From Chryseobacterium flavum (GTDB lineage: Bacteria > Bacteroidota > Bacteroidia > Flavobacteriales > Weeksellaceae), in assembly GCF_003385595.1 (NCBI RefSeq), contig NZ_QNUE01000006.1, positions 124,001 through 188,000 of the forward strand: a stretch of 64,000 nucleotides of DNA. The letters are read 5' to 3'. Positions 42,167 to 50,941 of the stretch are shown here, piece by piece. The notes under the pieces are model-generated. The model was not told the origin of the DNA. It saw only the letters and a program-made list of their open reading frames with translations, and did not search any database. Made by a program: the position numbers and the translations under genes. The stretch's first letter is position 1, and each line of letters opens with the position of its first letter.

Positions 42167-42178
42167 ATTACCGGTAAT
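42167..42178. promoter_or_regulatory. 12-bp perfect palindrome, candidate operator
   Basis: ATTACCGGTAAT, centred 34 bases downstream of the 14-bp palindrome, in the same spacer before the RND adaptor gene. Confidence 0.35.
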
Positions 42179-42251
42179 GATCACACTATATACGCTCTAA
42201 TTACCATTTATTTCTATTCAAACATTAACGATTTATATAAACTCTAGAATT

Positions 42252-43337
42252 ATGATTAAAAGAGTTGCCTCGGGAATTACATTAAGTGTCCTGTTATTAG
42301 CTGTTGGCTGTAATAAGAAAAAAGAGGAAAAAGAAGAACCCGCAGTATACCCGGTAACAGCTCCGGTAGTAATGGATACTGTGATTAATAAAGAATATGT
42401 AGCTCAGATTCAGTCAGTAAAAAATATTGAAATACGGGCACAGGAAAAAGGATTTCTCGAAAAAATATTTGTTGACGAAGGTCAGTACGTGCATGCAGGG
42501 CAGACTTTATTCCGCATTATGCCTAAATTATATCAGGCAGAGCTTTTAAAGGCTAAAGCTGAAGTAGAACAGGCGTCAATAGAATTGAGAAATGCCACAA
42601 CATTAGCTGGTAACAATATTGTATCTAAAAATGAGAGAGCGATGGCGAAGGCTAAGCTGGATGCTGCCAATGCTGAAATGAAACTGGCTCAGATTCATCT
42701 TTCATTCACTGATATTAAGGCTCCGTTTTCAGGGGTAATTAACAGAATTCCTTTAAAACTCGGAAGTTTGGTGGATGAAGGTGATCTTCTTACTTCGCTT
42801 TCTGATAATACCAGTATATATACTTACTTCAATGTGTCGGAACCTGAATATCTAAGTTATCAGACTCATGTTGCAGACAGAGGTAGTGATCAGGTTTCCT
42901 TAATCACTGCGAATGGGGAAACTTATTCTCAAAAAGGGCAGATTCAAACTATTGAAGGTGAATTTGACAATGAAACTGGAAATATTGCTTTCCGTGCAAA
43001 ATTTCCAAATCCTGATAAGCTTTTGAGAAATGGAGAAACCGGGAAAGTTCAGATGATTATGCCAATTCATAATGCACTGATCATTCCTCAGAAAGCTACT
43101 TATGAGATCCAGGATCAGAAATATGTATTTGTTATTGATAAAAACGGAGTAGCAAGATCTAAAAATATCCGGATTTCCTATGAACTTCCAGACTTGTATG
43201 TAGTTGCTTCAGGTCTTTCAAAAGGAGATCAGATCCTGCTGGAAGGAGTTCAGAAAGTAAAAGACGATCAGAAAATAAAAACAAAGTTCCAGGATCCTAA
43301 AAAGGTTCTTCAATCATTGAAATTAAAAGCAGAGTAA
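42252..43337 (+). CDS. RND efflux periplasmic adaptor lipoprotein
   Basis: The 361-residue precursor has a lipoprotein signal (VLLLAVGC, Cys20). The membrane-fusion-protein layout follows: a lipoyl half-motif (IEIRAQEKGFLEKIFVDEGQYVHAGQTLFRI), an alpha-helical hairpin rich in Ala/Glu (about residues 90-150), the second lipoyl half (IKAPFSGVINRIPLKLGSLVDEG) and beta-barrel segments (NGETGKVQM). It bridges the inner-membrane pump and the outer-membrane channel in a tripartite AcrA/MexA-type efflux system. The pump gene starts 21 bases downstream. Confidence 0.95.
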   Translation: MIKRVASGITLSVLLLAVGCNKKKEEKEEPAVYPVTAPVVMDTVINKEYVAQIQSVKNIEIRAQEKGFLEKIFVDEGQYVHAGQTLFRIMPKLYQAELLKAKAEVEQASIELRNATTLAGNNIVSKNERAMAKAKLDAANAEMKLAQIHLSFTDIKAPFSGVINRIPLKLGSLVDEGDLLTSLSDNTSIYTYFNVSEPEYLSYQTHVADRGSDQVSLITANGETYSQKGQIQTIEGEFDNETGNIAFRAKFPNPDKLLRNGETGKVQMIMPIHNALIIPQKATYEIQDQKYVFVIDKNGVARSKNIRISYELPDLYVVASGLSKGDQILLEGVQKVKDDQKIKTKFQDPKKVLQSLKLKAE

Positions 43338-43358
43338 TACACTCTAAAATGAAGAAGT

Positions 43359-46300
43359 ATGTTTAAAAAATTCATTCGCAGACCTGTTCTGTCTATTGTA
43401 ATCTCATTGATTATTGTGTTTTTAGGGATTTTGTCCCTGGTTAAACTTCCGGTGACACAGTTTCCATCGATTTCCCCTCCTAAAGTAAATATTACAGCAG
43501 AATATCCCGGCGCAAACAACGAGCTGCTGATCAAATCTGTAGTTATTCCATTAGAAAGAGGTTTAAATGGGGTTCCGGGTATGAAATATATGACTTCAGA
43601 TGCCGGAAACGACGGAGAAGCTTCCATTCAGATTGTCTTTGATCTTGGTACCGATCCTAACGTTGCAGCAGTTAATGTACAAAACCGGGTGTCTTCAGTT
43701 GTCAATAAATTACCACCTCTGGTTGTACGTGAAGGGGTTAAAATTACACGTGAAGAACCTAATATGCTTATGTACATTAACCTGTACAGTGATGATCCTA
43801 AAGCAGATCAGAAGTTTCTTTTTAACTACGCGGATATCAATGTTATGTCTGAATTGAGAAGGGTAAGTGGGGTTGGCTTTGCAGATATCCTGGGAACCCG
43901 TGAGTATGCTATGCGTATCTGGCTGAAACCGGATAGACTGACTGCTTATAATATTTCAGCTGATGAAGTAATGGAGGCGCTGAATGAGCAGAGTTTAGAA
44001 GCTTCTCCGGGAAAAACAGGTGAGAGCTCAGGAAAGCGTTCTCAATCTTTCGAATACGTTTTAAAATATCCGGGCCGCTTTAATAATGAAAAGGATTATG
44101 GAAATATTATTTTGAAGGCAAAACCGGATGGTGAATCTGTACGGTTGAAAGATGTTGCTGATATTGAATTCGGGAGTTCAATGTATGACATATATTCTAC
44201 GTTGAACGGCAAACCTTCTGCTGCGATTACCGTAAAACAGTCCTATGGATCAAATGCAAGCGACGTGATTAAAAACGTAAAGACATTAATGAAAGATCTT
44301 GAAAAAAATAACTTTCCAAAAGGAATGCACTACGATATCAGTTATGATGTATCCAGATTCCTGGATGCTTCTATGGAGAAAGTGATCCATACTCTTTTTG
44401 AAGCTTTTGTGCTGGTGGCAATTGTGGTATTTCTTTTTCTGGGTGACTGGCGTTCTACATTAATTCCCGCATTGGCCGTCCCGGTTTCATTGGTTGGTAC
44501 TTTTGCTGTAATGTCAGCATTTGGGATTACTTTGAATATGATCTCGCTCTTTGCTCTGGTGATGGCCATTGGGGTGGTGGTGGATGATGCCATTGTAGTA
44601 ATTGAGGCTGTTCATGCCAAAATGGAGGAGAAACACCTCTCACCTTTAAAAGCAACGGAAGAAGCGATGCATGAGATCAGCGGGGCAATTATTGCCATTA
44701 CATTGGTTATGGCATCAGTATTTATTCCCATTGCATTCATGTCCGGTCCGGTTGGAGTATTTTATCGTCAATTTTCTATTACAATGGCTTCCTCAATCAT
44801 TTTATCCGGGGTAGTAGCTCTTACTCTGACTCCGGCTTTATGTGCGTTGATTCTCAGGAATAATCATGGAAAAGCAAAAAAGAAAACCCCGGTTACAGTT
44901 TTTCTGGATAAGTTTAATAATCTGTTTACAAAAGGTGCTGGAAAGTATGAGAAGTTATTGAATAAGACAGTAACAAAAAAAGCCATTACATTGCCATTGT
45001 TATTAGCCTTTTGTGCATGTACTTATTTTCTGAGCAATTCTCTTCCTTCCGGATTTATTCCGGCAGAAGATCAGGGAATGATTTATGCAATTATTCAAAC
45101 CCCTCCGGGATCTACATTGGAAAGAACCAATCAGATTGCAAGAGAACTTTTGAAAGAATCTGAAGATATTGACGGGGTACAGTCAGTTTCTTCTTTAGCA
45201 GGATATGAAATACTTACTGAAGGGACAGGGTCTAATTCCGGAACCTGCCTGATCAATCTGAAAAGCTGGGAAGAGCGGAAAGAGTCTGCAGCTGAGATTA
45301 TTGAAAAACTGGAAGAAAAGGCGAAAAATATTCCAGGGGCTAATATTGAATTTTTCCAGCCTCCGTCCGTTCCGGGATACGGTGCCGCAGGAGGCTTTGA
45401 GCTTCGTTTGCTGGACAAGGCAGGAAGCGGAGATTATCATAAAATGGAGCAGGTAAGCAATGATTTTGTAAAAGAGCTGAAAAAACGGCCGGAACTGGGA
45501 TCTGCATTTACATTTTATTCTGCCAGTTTTCCACAATATATGCTTAGAATAGATAATGATCTTGCAGAACAGAAAGGAGTGACGATTGAAAAAGCGATGG
45601 ATAATTTATCAACACTTATCGGATCTAATTATGAAACGAGCTTTATCCGGTTTGACAGACCTTACAAGGTAATCGTTCAGGCTGGCCCTCAATATCGGGC
45701 TTTACCAACAGATTTGCTTAAACTGTACGTTAAAAATGATAAAGATCAGATGGTGCCTTATTCAGACTTTATGAGACTTGAAAAAGTATATGGATTGTCT
45801 GAGATTACAAGACATAATATGTATAATTCTGCAGAGGTAAGCGGAACTCCTGCTCCGGGATATAGCAGTGGTCAGGCCATTAAAGCCATTCAGGAAGTTG
45901 CGGATAAGACTCTTCCAAGAGGATTTGGTATTGACTGGGCAGGAATTTCCAAAGATGAAGTAAGCCGTGGAAATGAAGCCGTATTTATTTTTCTGGTCTG
46001 CCTGGGGTTTGTTTACCTGATTCTTTCTGCACAATATGAAAGCTTTATTCTTCCGCTTCCGGTGATACTTTCCCTTCCTGTAGGTATTTTTGGAGCATTT
46101 TTATGTTTAAAACTCCTGGGACTGGAGAACAATATTTACGCACAGGTAGCAATGGTTATGCTTATCGGGCTTTTAGGTAAAAATGCAGTACTGATTGTGG
46201 AATTTGCTGTGCAGAAAAAAGCGGAAGAAGGAATTCCTGTGATGAAGGCTGCTATTGAAGGAGCTGCTATCCGTTTCCGCCCGATCCTGATGACATCTTT

Positions 46301-46550
46301 TGCATTTATTGCAGGGCTGATCCCTCTGGTAATAGCAACAGGGCCTGGTGCTATCGGAAACAGAACAATTGGTACAGCCGCTGCAGGAGGAATGTTAATC
46401 GGAACTGTTTTCGGGCTGATGATCATTCCGGGGTTGTATTATATTTTCGGTACAATTGCTGAAAAATCAAGATTAGCAAGATACGAAGAAGAAAATCCTT
46501 TAACAGAACAAACTGAACCTTATGAACATGATGGTAAATATGAAGATTAA
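43359..46550 (+). CDS. RND efflux pump, HAE1 family
   Basis: The 1063-residue pump has the length and signatures of AcrB/MexB-type transporters. The N-terminal helix is followed by the porter-domain sequence (TQFPSISPPKVNITAEYPGAN). Transmembrane helix 4 holds the proton-relay Asp pair (GVVVDDAIVVIE), and the matching Lys lies in GKNAVLIVEFA. Twelve membrane helices with two large periplasmic loops are expected. It exports hydrophobic or amphipathic compounds using the proton gradient. The stop overlaps the start of the TolC-type gene. Confidence 0.97.
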   Translation: MFKKFIRRPVLSIVISLIIVFLGILSLVKLPVTQFPSISPPKVNITAEYPGANNELLIKSVVIPLERGLNGVPGMKYMTSDAGNDGEASIQIVFDLGTDPNVAAVNVQNRVSSVVNKLPPLVVREGVKITREEPNMLMYINLYSDDPKADQKFLFNYADINVMSELRRVSGVGFADILGTREYAMRIWLKPDRLTAYNISADEVMEALNEQSLEASPGKTGESSGKRSQSFEYVLKYPGRFNNEKDYGNIILKAKPDGESVRLKDVADIEFGSSMYDIYSTLNGKPSAAITVKQSYGSNASDVIKNVKTLMKDLEKNNFPKGMHYDISYDVSRFLDASMEKVIHTLFEAFVLVAIVVFLFLGDWRSTLIPALAVPVSLVGTFAVMSAFGITLNMISLFALVMAIGVVVDDAIVVIEAVHAKMEEKHLSPLKATEEAMHEISGAIIAITLVMASVFIPIAFMSGPVGVFYRQFSITMASSIILSGVVALTLTPALCALILRNNHGKAKKKTPVTVFLDKFNNLFTKGAGKYEKLLNKTVTKKAITLPLLLAFCACTYFLSNSLPSGFIPAEDQGMIYAIIQTPPGSTLERTNQIARELLKESEDIDGVQSVSSLAGYEILTEGTGSNSGTCLINLKSWEERKESAAEIIEKLEEKAKNIPGANIEFFQPPSVPGYGAAGGFELRLLDKAGSGDYHKMEQVSNDFVKELKKRPELGSAFTFYSASFPQYMLRIDNDLAEQKGVTIEKAMDNLSTLIGSNYETSFIRFDRPYKVIVQAGPQYRALPTDLLKLYVKNDKDQMVPYSDFMRLEKVYGLSEITRHNMYNSAEVSGTPAPGYSSGQAIKAIQEVADKTLPRGFGIDWAGISKDEVSRGNEAVFIFLVCLGFVYLILSAQYESFILPLPVILSLPVGIFGAFLCLKLLGLENNIYAQVAMVMLIGLLGKNAVLIVEFAVQKKAEEGIPVMKAAIEGAAIRFRPILMTSFAFIAGLIPLVIATGPGAIGNRTIGTAAAGGMLIGTVFGLMIIPGLYYIFGTIAEKSRLARYEEENPLTEQTEPYEHDGKYED

Positions 46551-47976
46551 AAATATAATTATAACTATAACTTTATGTCTTGTTCTGGCAGGTTGTAAAG
46601 CTCCCATGGCAACAGTCATAAAAGATGAGGTAAAAGAAAATATACCTCAGAATTTTAATCAGGAACAGGAAAATACCGATAATAATAGTGGTACAACTCC
46701 ATGGAGACAGTTTTTTACCGACCCTAACCTTGTAAGTCTTATTGAAACTGCTTTAAAAAATAATCAGGAGCTGTTAATTACACTTCAGGAAATAGAAATC
46801 GCAAAAAGTGGTGTTCTGGCAAAAAAAGGCAAACTTAGTCCGTCCGTTTCTGCGGGAGTAGGGGCAGGTTTAAAAAAAGCCGGCCGGTATACCAGTGAAG
46901 GAGCTGGTGATGCAACTACAGAAATAGAACCCGGTAAAGAAATGCCTGATCCGCTAGGGAATTTCGAAGGGGGATTAACGGCAAACTGGGAGATTGATAT
47001 CTGGAAAAAACTCAGAACGGAAAAGGAATCAGCAGTGGCTCATTACCTTTCTACAGTTGAAGGGAAAAATTTTGTACTGTCTAATCTTATTGAAGAAGTT
47101 GCAAACAATTATTATGAATTATTAGCTCTTGATAATCAGTTAGATATTATTCGGCAATATATTAAGTTGCAGGAAAGGGCTTTAGAGATCTCTAAAATTC
47201 AGAAGGAAGCTGCAGCTGCAACAGAGCTGGCAGTGAAAAAATTTGAGGCGGAACTGGCCAAATCAAAAGCTTCAGAATATACAATACGCCAGCAGATTAC
47301 CGAAAAGGAGAACGAAATTAATGCTCTACTTGGAAGATATCCACAGCCAATTGTGAGAACTAAAGAAAGCTTTATGTCAACAATTCCACAGACTGTTTAT
47401 ACCGGAATTCCTTCGCAATTATTATCGAATCGTCCCGATATCAAACGGGCAGAGCTGGAACTAAAAGCTTCTAAACTTGATGTAGAAGCAGCAAGGAAAG
47501 AATTTTATCCTTCCTTGGAAATTTCTGCAACCTTAGGGCTGGAAGCGTTTAAACCATCCTACTTAGTTAAAATGCCGGAATCCATAGCCTATAATATAGC
47601 AGGTGAACTGGCTGGTCCACTGATCAATAAGAGTGCTATTAAAGCCAATTTTCAAACGGCTGATGCCAGACAGATCCAGGCCTTGTATGAATATGACAAA
47701 ACTATTTTAAATGCCTATCTGGATGTTGCAAATATGATGTCAAAGATCAAAAATATAGATCAGTATTATCAGTTAAAGTCTCAGGAGACAAAAGCACTGG
47801 ATCAGTCAATTGATATTGCTAACCAGTTATTCCGTAATTCCAGAGCAGACTATCTTGAGGTACTTCTGAACCAAAGGGATGCTTTGGATGCTAAAATGGA
47901 ACTGATTGAAGCCAAACAAAAACAACTGAGTACTGTAGTGGATATCTATAAAAGCTTAGGAGGTGGCTGGAAATAA
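46540..47976 (+). CDS. TolC-family outer-membrane efflux lipoprotein
   Basis: The 478-residue precursor has a lipoprotein signal (LCLVLAGC, Cys19). Two TolC/NodT repeats of alternating coiled-coil helices and strands follow: PWRQFFTDPNLVSLIETAL, ANWEIDIWKKLR, LLSNRPDIKRAELELKASK and FRNSRADYLEVLLNQRDAL. It should be the outer-membrane exit duct of the efflux system. Several in-frame ATGs precede it; the one at 46540 gives the cleanest signal peptide and overlaps the pump gene by 11 bases. Confidence 0.94.
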   Translation: MKIKNIIITITLCLVLAGCKAPMATVIKDEVKENIPQNFNQEQENTDNNSGTTPWRQFFTDPNLVSLIETALKNNQELLITLQEIEIAKSGVLAKKGKLSPSVSAGVGAGLKKAGRYTSEGAGDATTEIEPGKEMPDPLGNFEGGLTANWEIDIWKKLRTEKESAVAHYLSTVEGKNFVLSNLIEEVANNYYELLALDNQLDIIRQYIKLQERALEISKIQKEAAAATELAVKKFEAELAKSKASEYTIRQQITEKENEINALLGRYPQPIVRTKESFMSTIPQTVYTGIPSQLLSNRPDIKRAELELKASKLDVEAARKEFYPSLEISATLGLEAFKPSYLVKMPESIAYNIAGELAGPLINKSAIKANFQTADARQIQALYEYDKTILNAYLDVANMMSKIKNIDQYYQLKSQETKALDQSIDIANQLFRNSRADYLEVLLNQRDALDAKMELIEAKQKQLSTVVDIYKSLGGGWK

Positions 47977-48436
47977 AAAATCATAATTCAATCAATAAAC
48001 AGTTAATGTTTGGACCGACTTTTTAAGTTGGTCCTTTTTATTTAAAAAACATATTTTTTCTGATTGATTATTGCCAAACCAGTCTGTTTCTTTTGTCGAA
48101 AATCATAAATGTTCAGCCAGATTTCTTTCGGAAAAACCATTTCCTACCATAAAAGTAGGGTTATAATACTAGATTATACATCTGGTATGATGGTTGGGAT
48201 AATTAATAGGTCTTTATTTTTTATGGTGTTGTAAATCAGGGTTTAAAAGAATCTTATTTTTGTTTTTTTTAAGTTTTTAAGCCTTCTTTTTTAAGTTTTT
48301 AAGCTTCTGGGAGCTGGTGGTTTGTGTAATGTTTGAACAGAATGAGTAATTTAGCATCAGAAACAAAACAGAACCACTTAAAAAAACTTGACTGTTTGTT
48401 TTATAAAAAAGATCACAGTTCATATTAACAAACATA
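47977..48436. other. Gap after the efflux operon
   Basis: It contains the efflux terminator (48012-48039) and a pair of direct repeats AAGTTTTTAAGC spaced 22 bases apart (48271 and 48293). No gene is recognised. Confidence 0.45.
48012..48039 (+). terminator. Terminator of the efflux operon
   Basis: A 10-bp stem GGACCGACTT/AAGTTGGTCC with one G-U pair and loop TTT is followed by five Ts. Confidence 0.82.
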
Positions 48437-50233
48437 TTAATCATTTTTTAATTCATTATCCACGGCGATTATATCGCTCTCCAATTCTTTGTTGGAGTTA
48501 AGCTTTTTCAAGAAAAATGAGGGGGAAACTCCAAATTTTTCTTGAAATTTTTTTGAAAAGCTTTGTGAATTGCTGAATCCTGCTTTACTTGCAATTTCCT
48601 GGATAGAATATTTTCTGCTTTTTACACTGCCTCTCCAAAGATTCATAACGTAGTTTAATCTTAAATCATTTAGATAGGTTTTAAAATTTTGCTTTTTATA
48701 ATGATTGATGATCTTTGAAAGATAAGCTGTATTGGTTCCACATTGTAAGGAAAGACTTTCCAGGCTTACCTTTTTCTTTAAAAATCCTCTGTTTTTTTCA
48801 AATGTTTCCAGCTCTTTAAGAATACTTTCTACAAGTTTTGGGTTAATATCAATATCATTATCATCTATATCAAGATCATAGGCCTCTGAATCTTCAGTGT
48901 CTTCAGTATCTGTTATTGTGTGAATGTGGCTAGGGTCTGTAGCCTCCTCAATGCTGGCTATATTCTCTTCAGGTTCTGCAGAAAGTTCTTCATCAAGGTC
49001 AGTAGCATTGCTTTTAATACTGATAAACTCTTTATATAACTTCTGATATTTATTCCTTTTTTCAATTTCTTTATAAACGAAGAAAATCAGAAATATAATC
49101 AGAATGACTCCAATAGCAATACTTACATTATATATTATTTTATCTTTCTTTATCTTGTTTTCTAATAATGCTTTGGTTTCAATCAGCTTTTTATTGTCAA
49201 ACTCTTTGTGCATGGTTGAGAACAGCAGTTTATAGTCTTTCTCATACTTAGCATCAATTGATAAGAGTTTCTTTACATATTCCAGCTCCTTATCTCTATC
49301 TCCTGTTTTTTCATAATATTTGATCAGCATTTCAAATGCAGATCTGAATTTTGGATCAATCTTTCCTGTCTTATCATACACATCATCAATCTGTTGTAAA
49401 AAAGAATAAGCTTGCTTGGTTTCGCCTAACTCCCAATAGCTGAACGCCAGGTACAGTTTATCTGTTAAATGTTGAAATTTGTCTGTATATAGCTTATCTG
49501 CAGAAGTGATTTTTCTGATGGATTCTCTGTAATTTTTATTATAGTACTCATTAACACCTTCTGTTGCCAGAAAATATGGATAATATTCTGATAAATTATT
49601 TTTTCTGATAAAGTCCATTCCTTCTTTTACCAGAGCACTATTATCATCTCTTTTCAGGTACCAGTTCGTTTCGATCAGAGCAAGCTGTCCATAGGTATAA
49701 TACAGATAGGCTTCCTCATTTTCTATTGATTTAAGCTCTTTTAGTGCTGGCTTCAGTAAGTTGTAGGCACCATCGTAATCTCCCATGTATAATTTAACCC
49801 TTGCCAGAAATATAATTGATTTGTTGATAGCCAGCTGGTTGTTGGTCTTTAAGAGCATACTATATGCATTGATATAATTATCCAAAGCAGCAGGATAATT
49901 TTCCATACTTTCACCATTCATTCCCAACCACATATAAGCTTCACCTATGAGCTTATCATCATTTAATTTTTTGGCCGTAATTAAAAGACTGTCTAAATAA
50001 TTTTTCTGTTTTTTCTCACCCATCAGAGCAGCATCTTCATAGGCATAGTAAAGCTTTTTAAGATTTTTTGTTTTCTTGTAATTATTAATATTAAGTGAAA
50101 TCTGCTTCCATTTCTCATCATCGCTTAAGGAGGCTTTTGGTTTTTCGGTTTTTTGCTGTCCGTTTACTGAAAAGCAAAAAAAACTTAACATTAAGCACAA
50201 TTGAAAAAAGGGTAGAAAATATTTTTTTTTCAT
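48437..50233 (-). CDS. TPR-transmembrane-AraC regulator
   Basis: The 598-residue protein starts with a signal peptide (LPFFQLCLMLSFFCFSVNGQ). About 325 residues of TPR-like helical repeats follow (GEAYMWLGMNGESMENYPAALDNYINAY is one), then a single membrane helix (about residues 365-387), an acidic linker rich in Glu and Asp, and a C-terminal AraC DNA-binding domain (about 500-580; IQEIASKAGFSNSQSFSKKFQEKFGVSPSFFLKK). So the sensor lies in the periplasm and the DNA-binding part in the cytoplasm, as in other Bacteroidota membrane-bound AraC regulators. It is divergent from a small lipoprotein gene that may be a target. Confidence 0.87.
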   Translation of the reverse strand: MKKKYFLPFFQLCLMLSFFCFSVNGQQKTEKPKASLSDDEKWKQISLNINNYKKTKNLKKLYYAYEDAALMGEKKQKNYLDSLLITAKKLNDDKLIGEAYMWLGMNGESMENYPAALDNYINAYSMLLKTNNQLAINKSIIFLARVKLYMGDYDGAYNLLKPALKELKSIENEEAYLYYTYGQLALIETNWYLKRDDNSALVKEGMDFIRKNNLSEYYPYFLATEGVNEYYNKNYRESIRKITSADKLYTDKFQHLTDKLYLAFSYWELGETKQAYSFLQQIDDVYDKTGKIDPKFRSAFEMLIKYYEKTGDRDKELEYVKKLLSIDAKYEKDYKLLFSTMHKEFDNKKLIETKALLENKIKKDKIIYNVSIAIGVILIIFLIFFVYKEIEKRNKYQKLYKEFISIKSNATDLDEELSAEPEENIASIEEATDPSHIHTITDTEDTEDSEAYDLDIDDNDIDINPKLVESILKELETFEKNRGFLKKKVSLESLSLQCGTNTAYLSKIINHYKKQNFKTYLNDLRLNYVMNLWRGSVKSRKYSIQEIASKAGFSNSQSFSKKFQEKFGVSPSFFLKKLNSNKELESDIIAVDNELKND

Positions 50234-50269
50234 TTCAGAGAATTACAAAAACCACAAAAAAATCTATAA

Positions 50270-50277
50270 CAAAAATA
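50270..50277 (-). promoter_or_regulatory. -7 element (TATTTTTG) for the AraC-type regulator
   Basis: Minus-strand TATTTTTG matches TAnnTTTG, giving a leader of about 30 bases before the ATG at 50233. Confidence 0.4.
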
Positions 50278-50455
50278 GTGATTAATATTTTAAAAATGAA
50301 AAAACATAAACTATTGATATATAAATATTTAATTTGAATTGGTTGTTTTTTTTTTATGTTTTAACGTATTTTTTTTAAGAAATGAATGTTATTGATTATT
50401 TAATTTGTAGCTTCGGCCCGTTGCAATACGTATATTTATTGTAAGAAAAACTGTT

Positions 50456-50716
50456 ATGACAAAAAAGACTTTTTTATTAAGCATTTTATGCGGATCTGCT
50501 ATTGCATTTTTATTTGTTTCGTGCAGGCAGGATGATGACCTGGAAATGTCCGGGCAAACGGCAAGACCAGAATCTGTGACTAATTTTCAGAAATTAGAAA
50601 AACAGGAAGACAGGATGGTAAGTGATACTATACAACTTAATCGGGAAGAGCTATTGGAGACAACCCATGAAGGAGGGCCAAAGTCACCGCCAATTCCTCC
50701 AATAAAAGCTCAATAA
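50456..50716 (+). CDS. Small lipoprotein of unknown function
   Basis: The 86-residue precursor has a lipoprotein signal (IAFLFVSC, Cys23). The mature part is only about 63 residues, acidic and without predicted structure, and ends GGPKSPPIPPIKAQ, a Pro-rich tail. I do not recognise it. It is divergent from the TPR-AraC regulator with a 222-base spacer, which suggests control by that regulator. A TATATTTA -7-like element lies about 18 bases upstream of the ATG. A T-rich hairpin follows. Confidence 0.65.
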   Translation: MTKKTFLLSILCGSAIAFLFVSCRQDDDLEMSGQTARPESVTNFQKLEKQEDRMVSDTIQLNREELLETTHEGGPKSPPIPPIKAQ

Positions 50717-50751
50717 ATTTCTTGAACTAATAACCAATATTATCTTTATTC

Positions 50752-50785
50752 CTGCCTTTTCAGTTAAAGGTGGCTGTTTTTTTTA
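50752..50785 (+). terminator. Terminator of the small lipoprotein gene
   Basis: CTGCCTTT pairs with AAAGGTGG (two wobble pairs), followed by eight Ts. The stem is modest but the T-run is strong. Confidence 0.55.
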
Positions 50786-50941
50786 TTTCTATACTTGGAT
50801 TATAATAAATTGTTCATTCATAATAGTTTTATTCTTCACAATAAAAGGTTTGATTTATTTAACTGTCAAATTATCAATCGCTTAGGTTTTTAATAAAAGA
50901 GTTTTTATATTTATAGAACCAACTCTATAAATAAATATACT

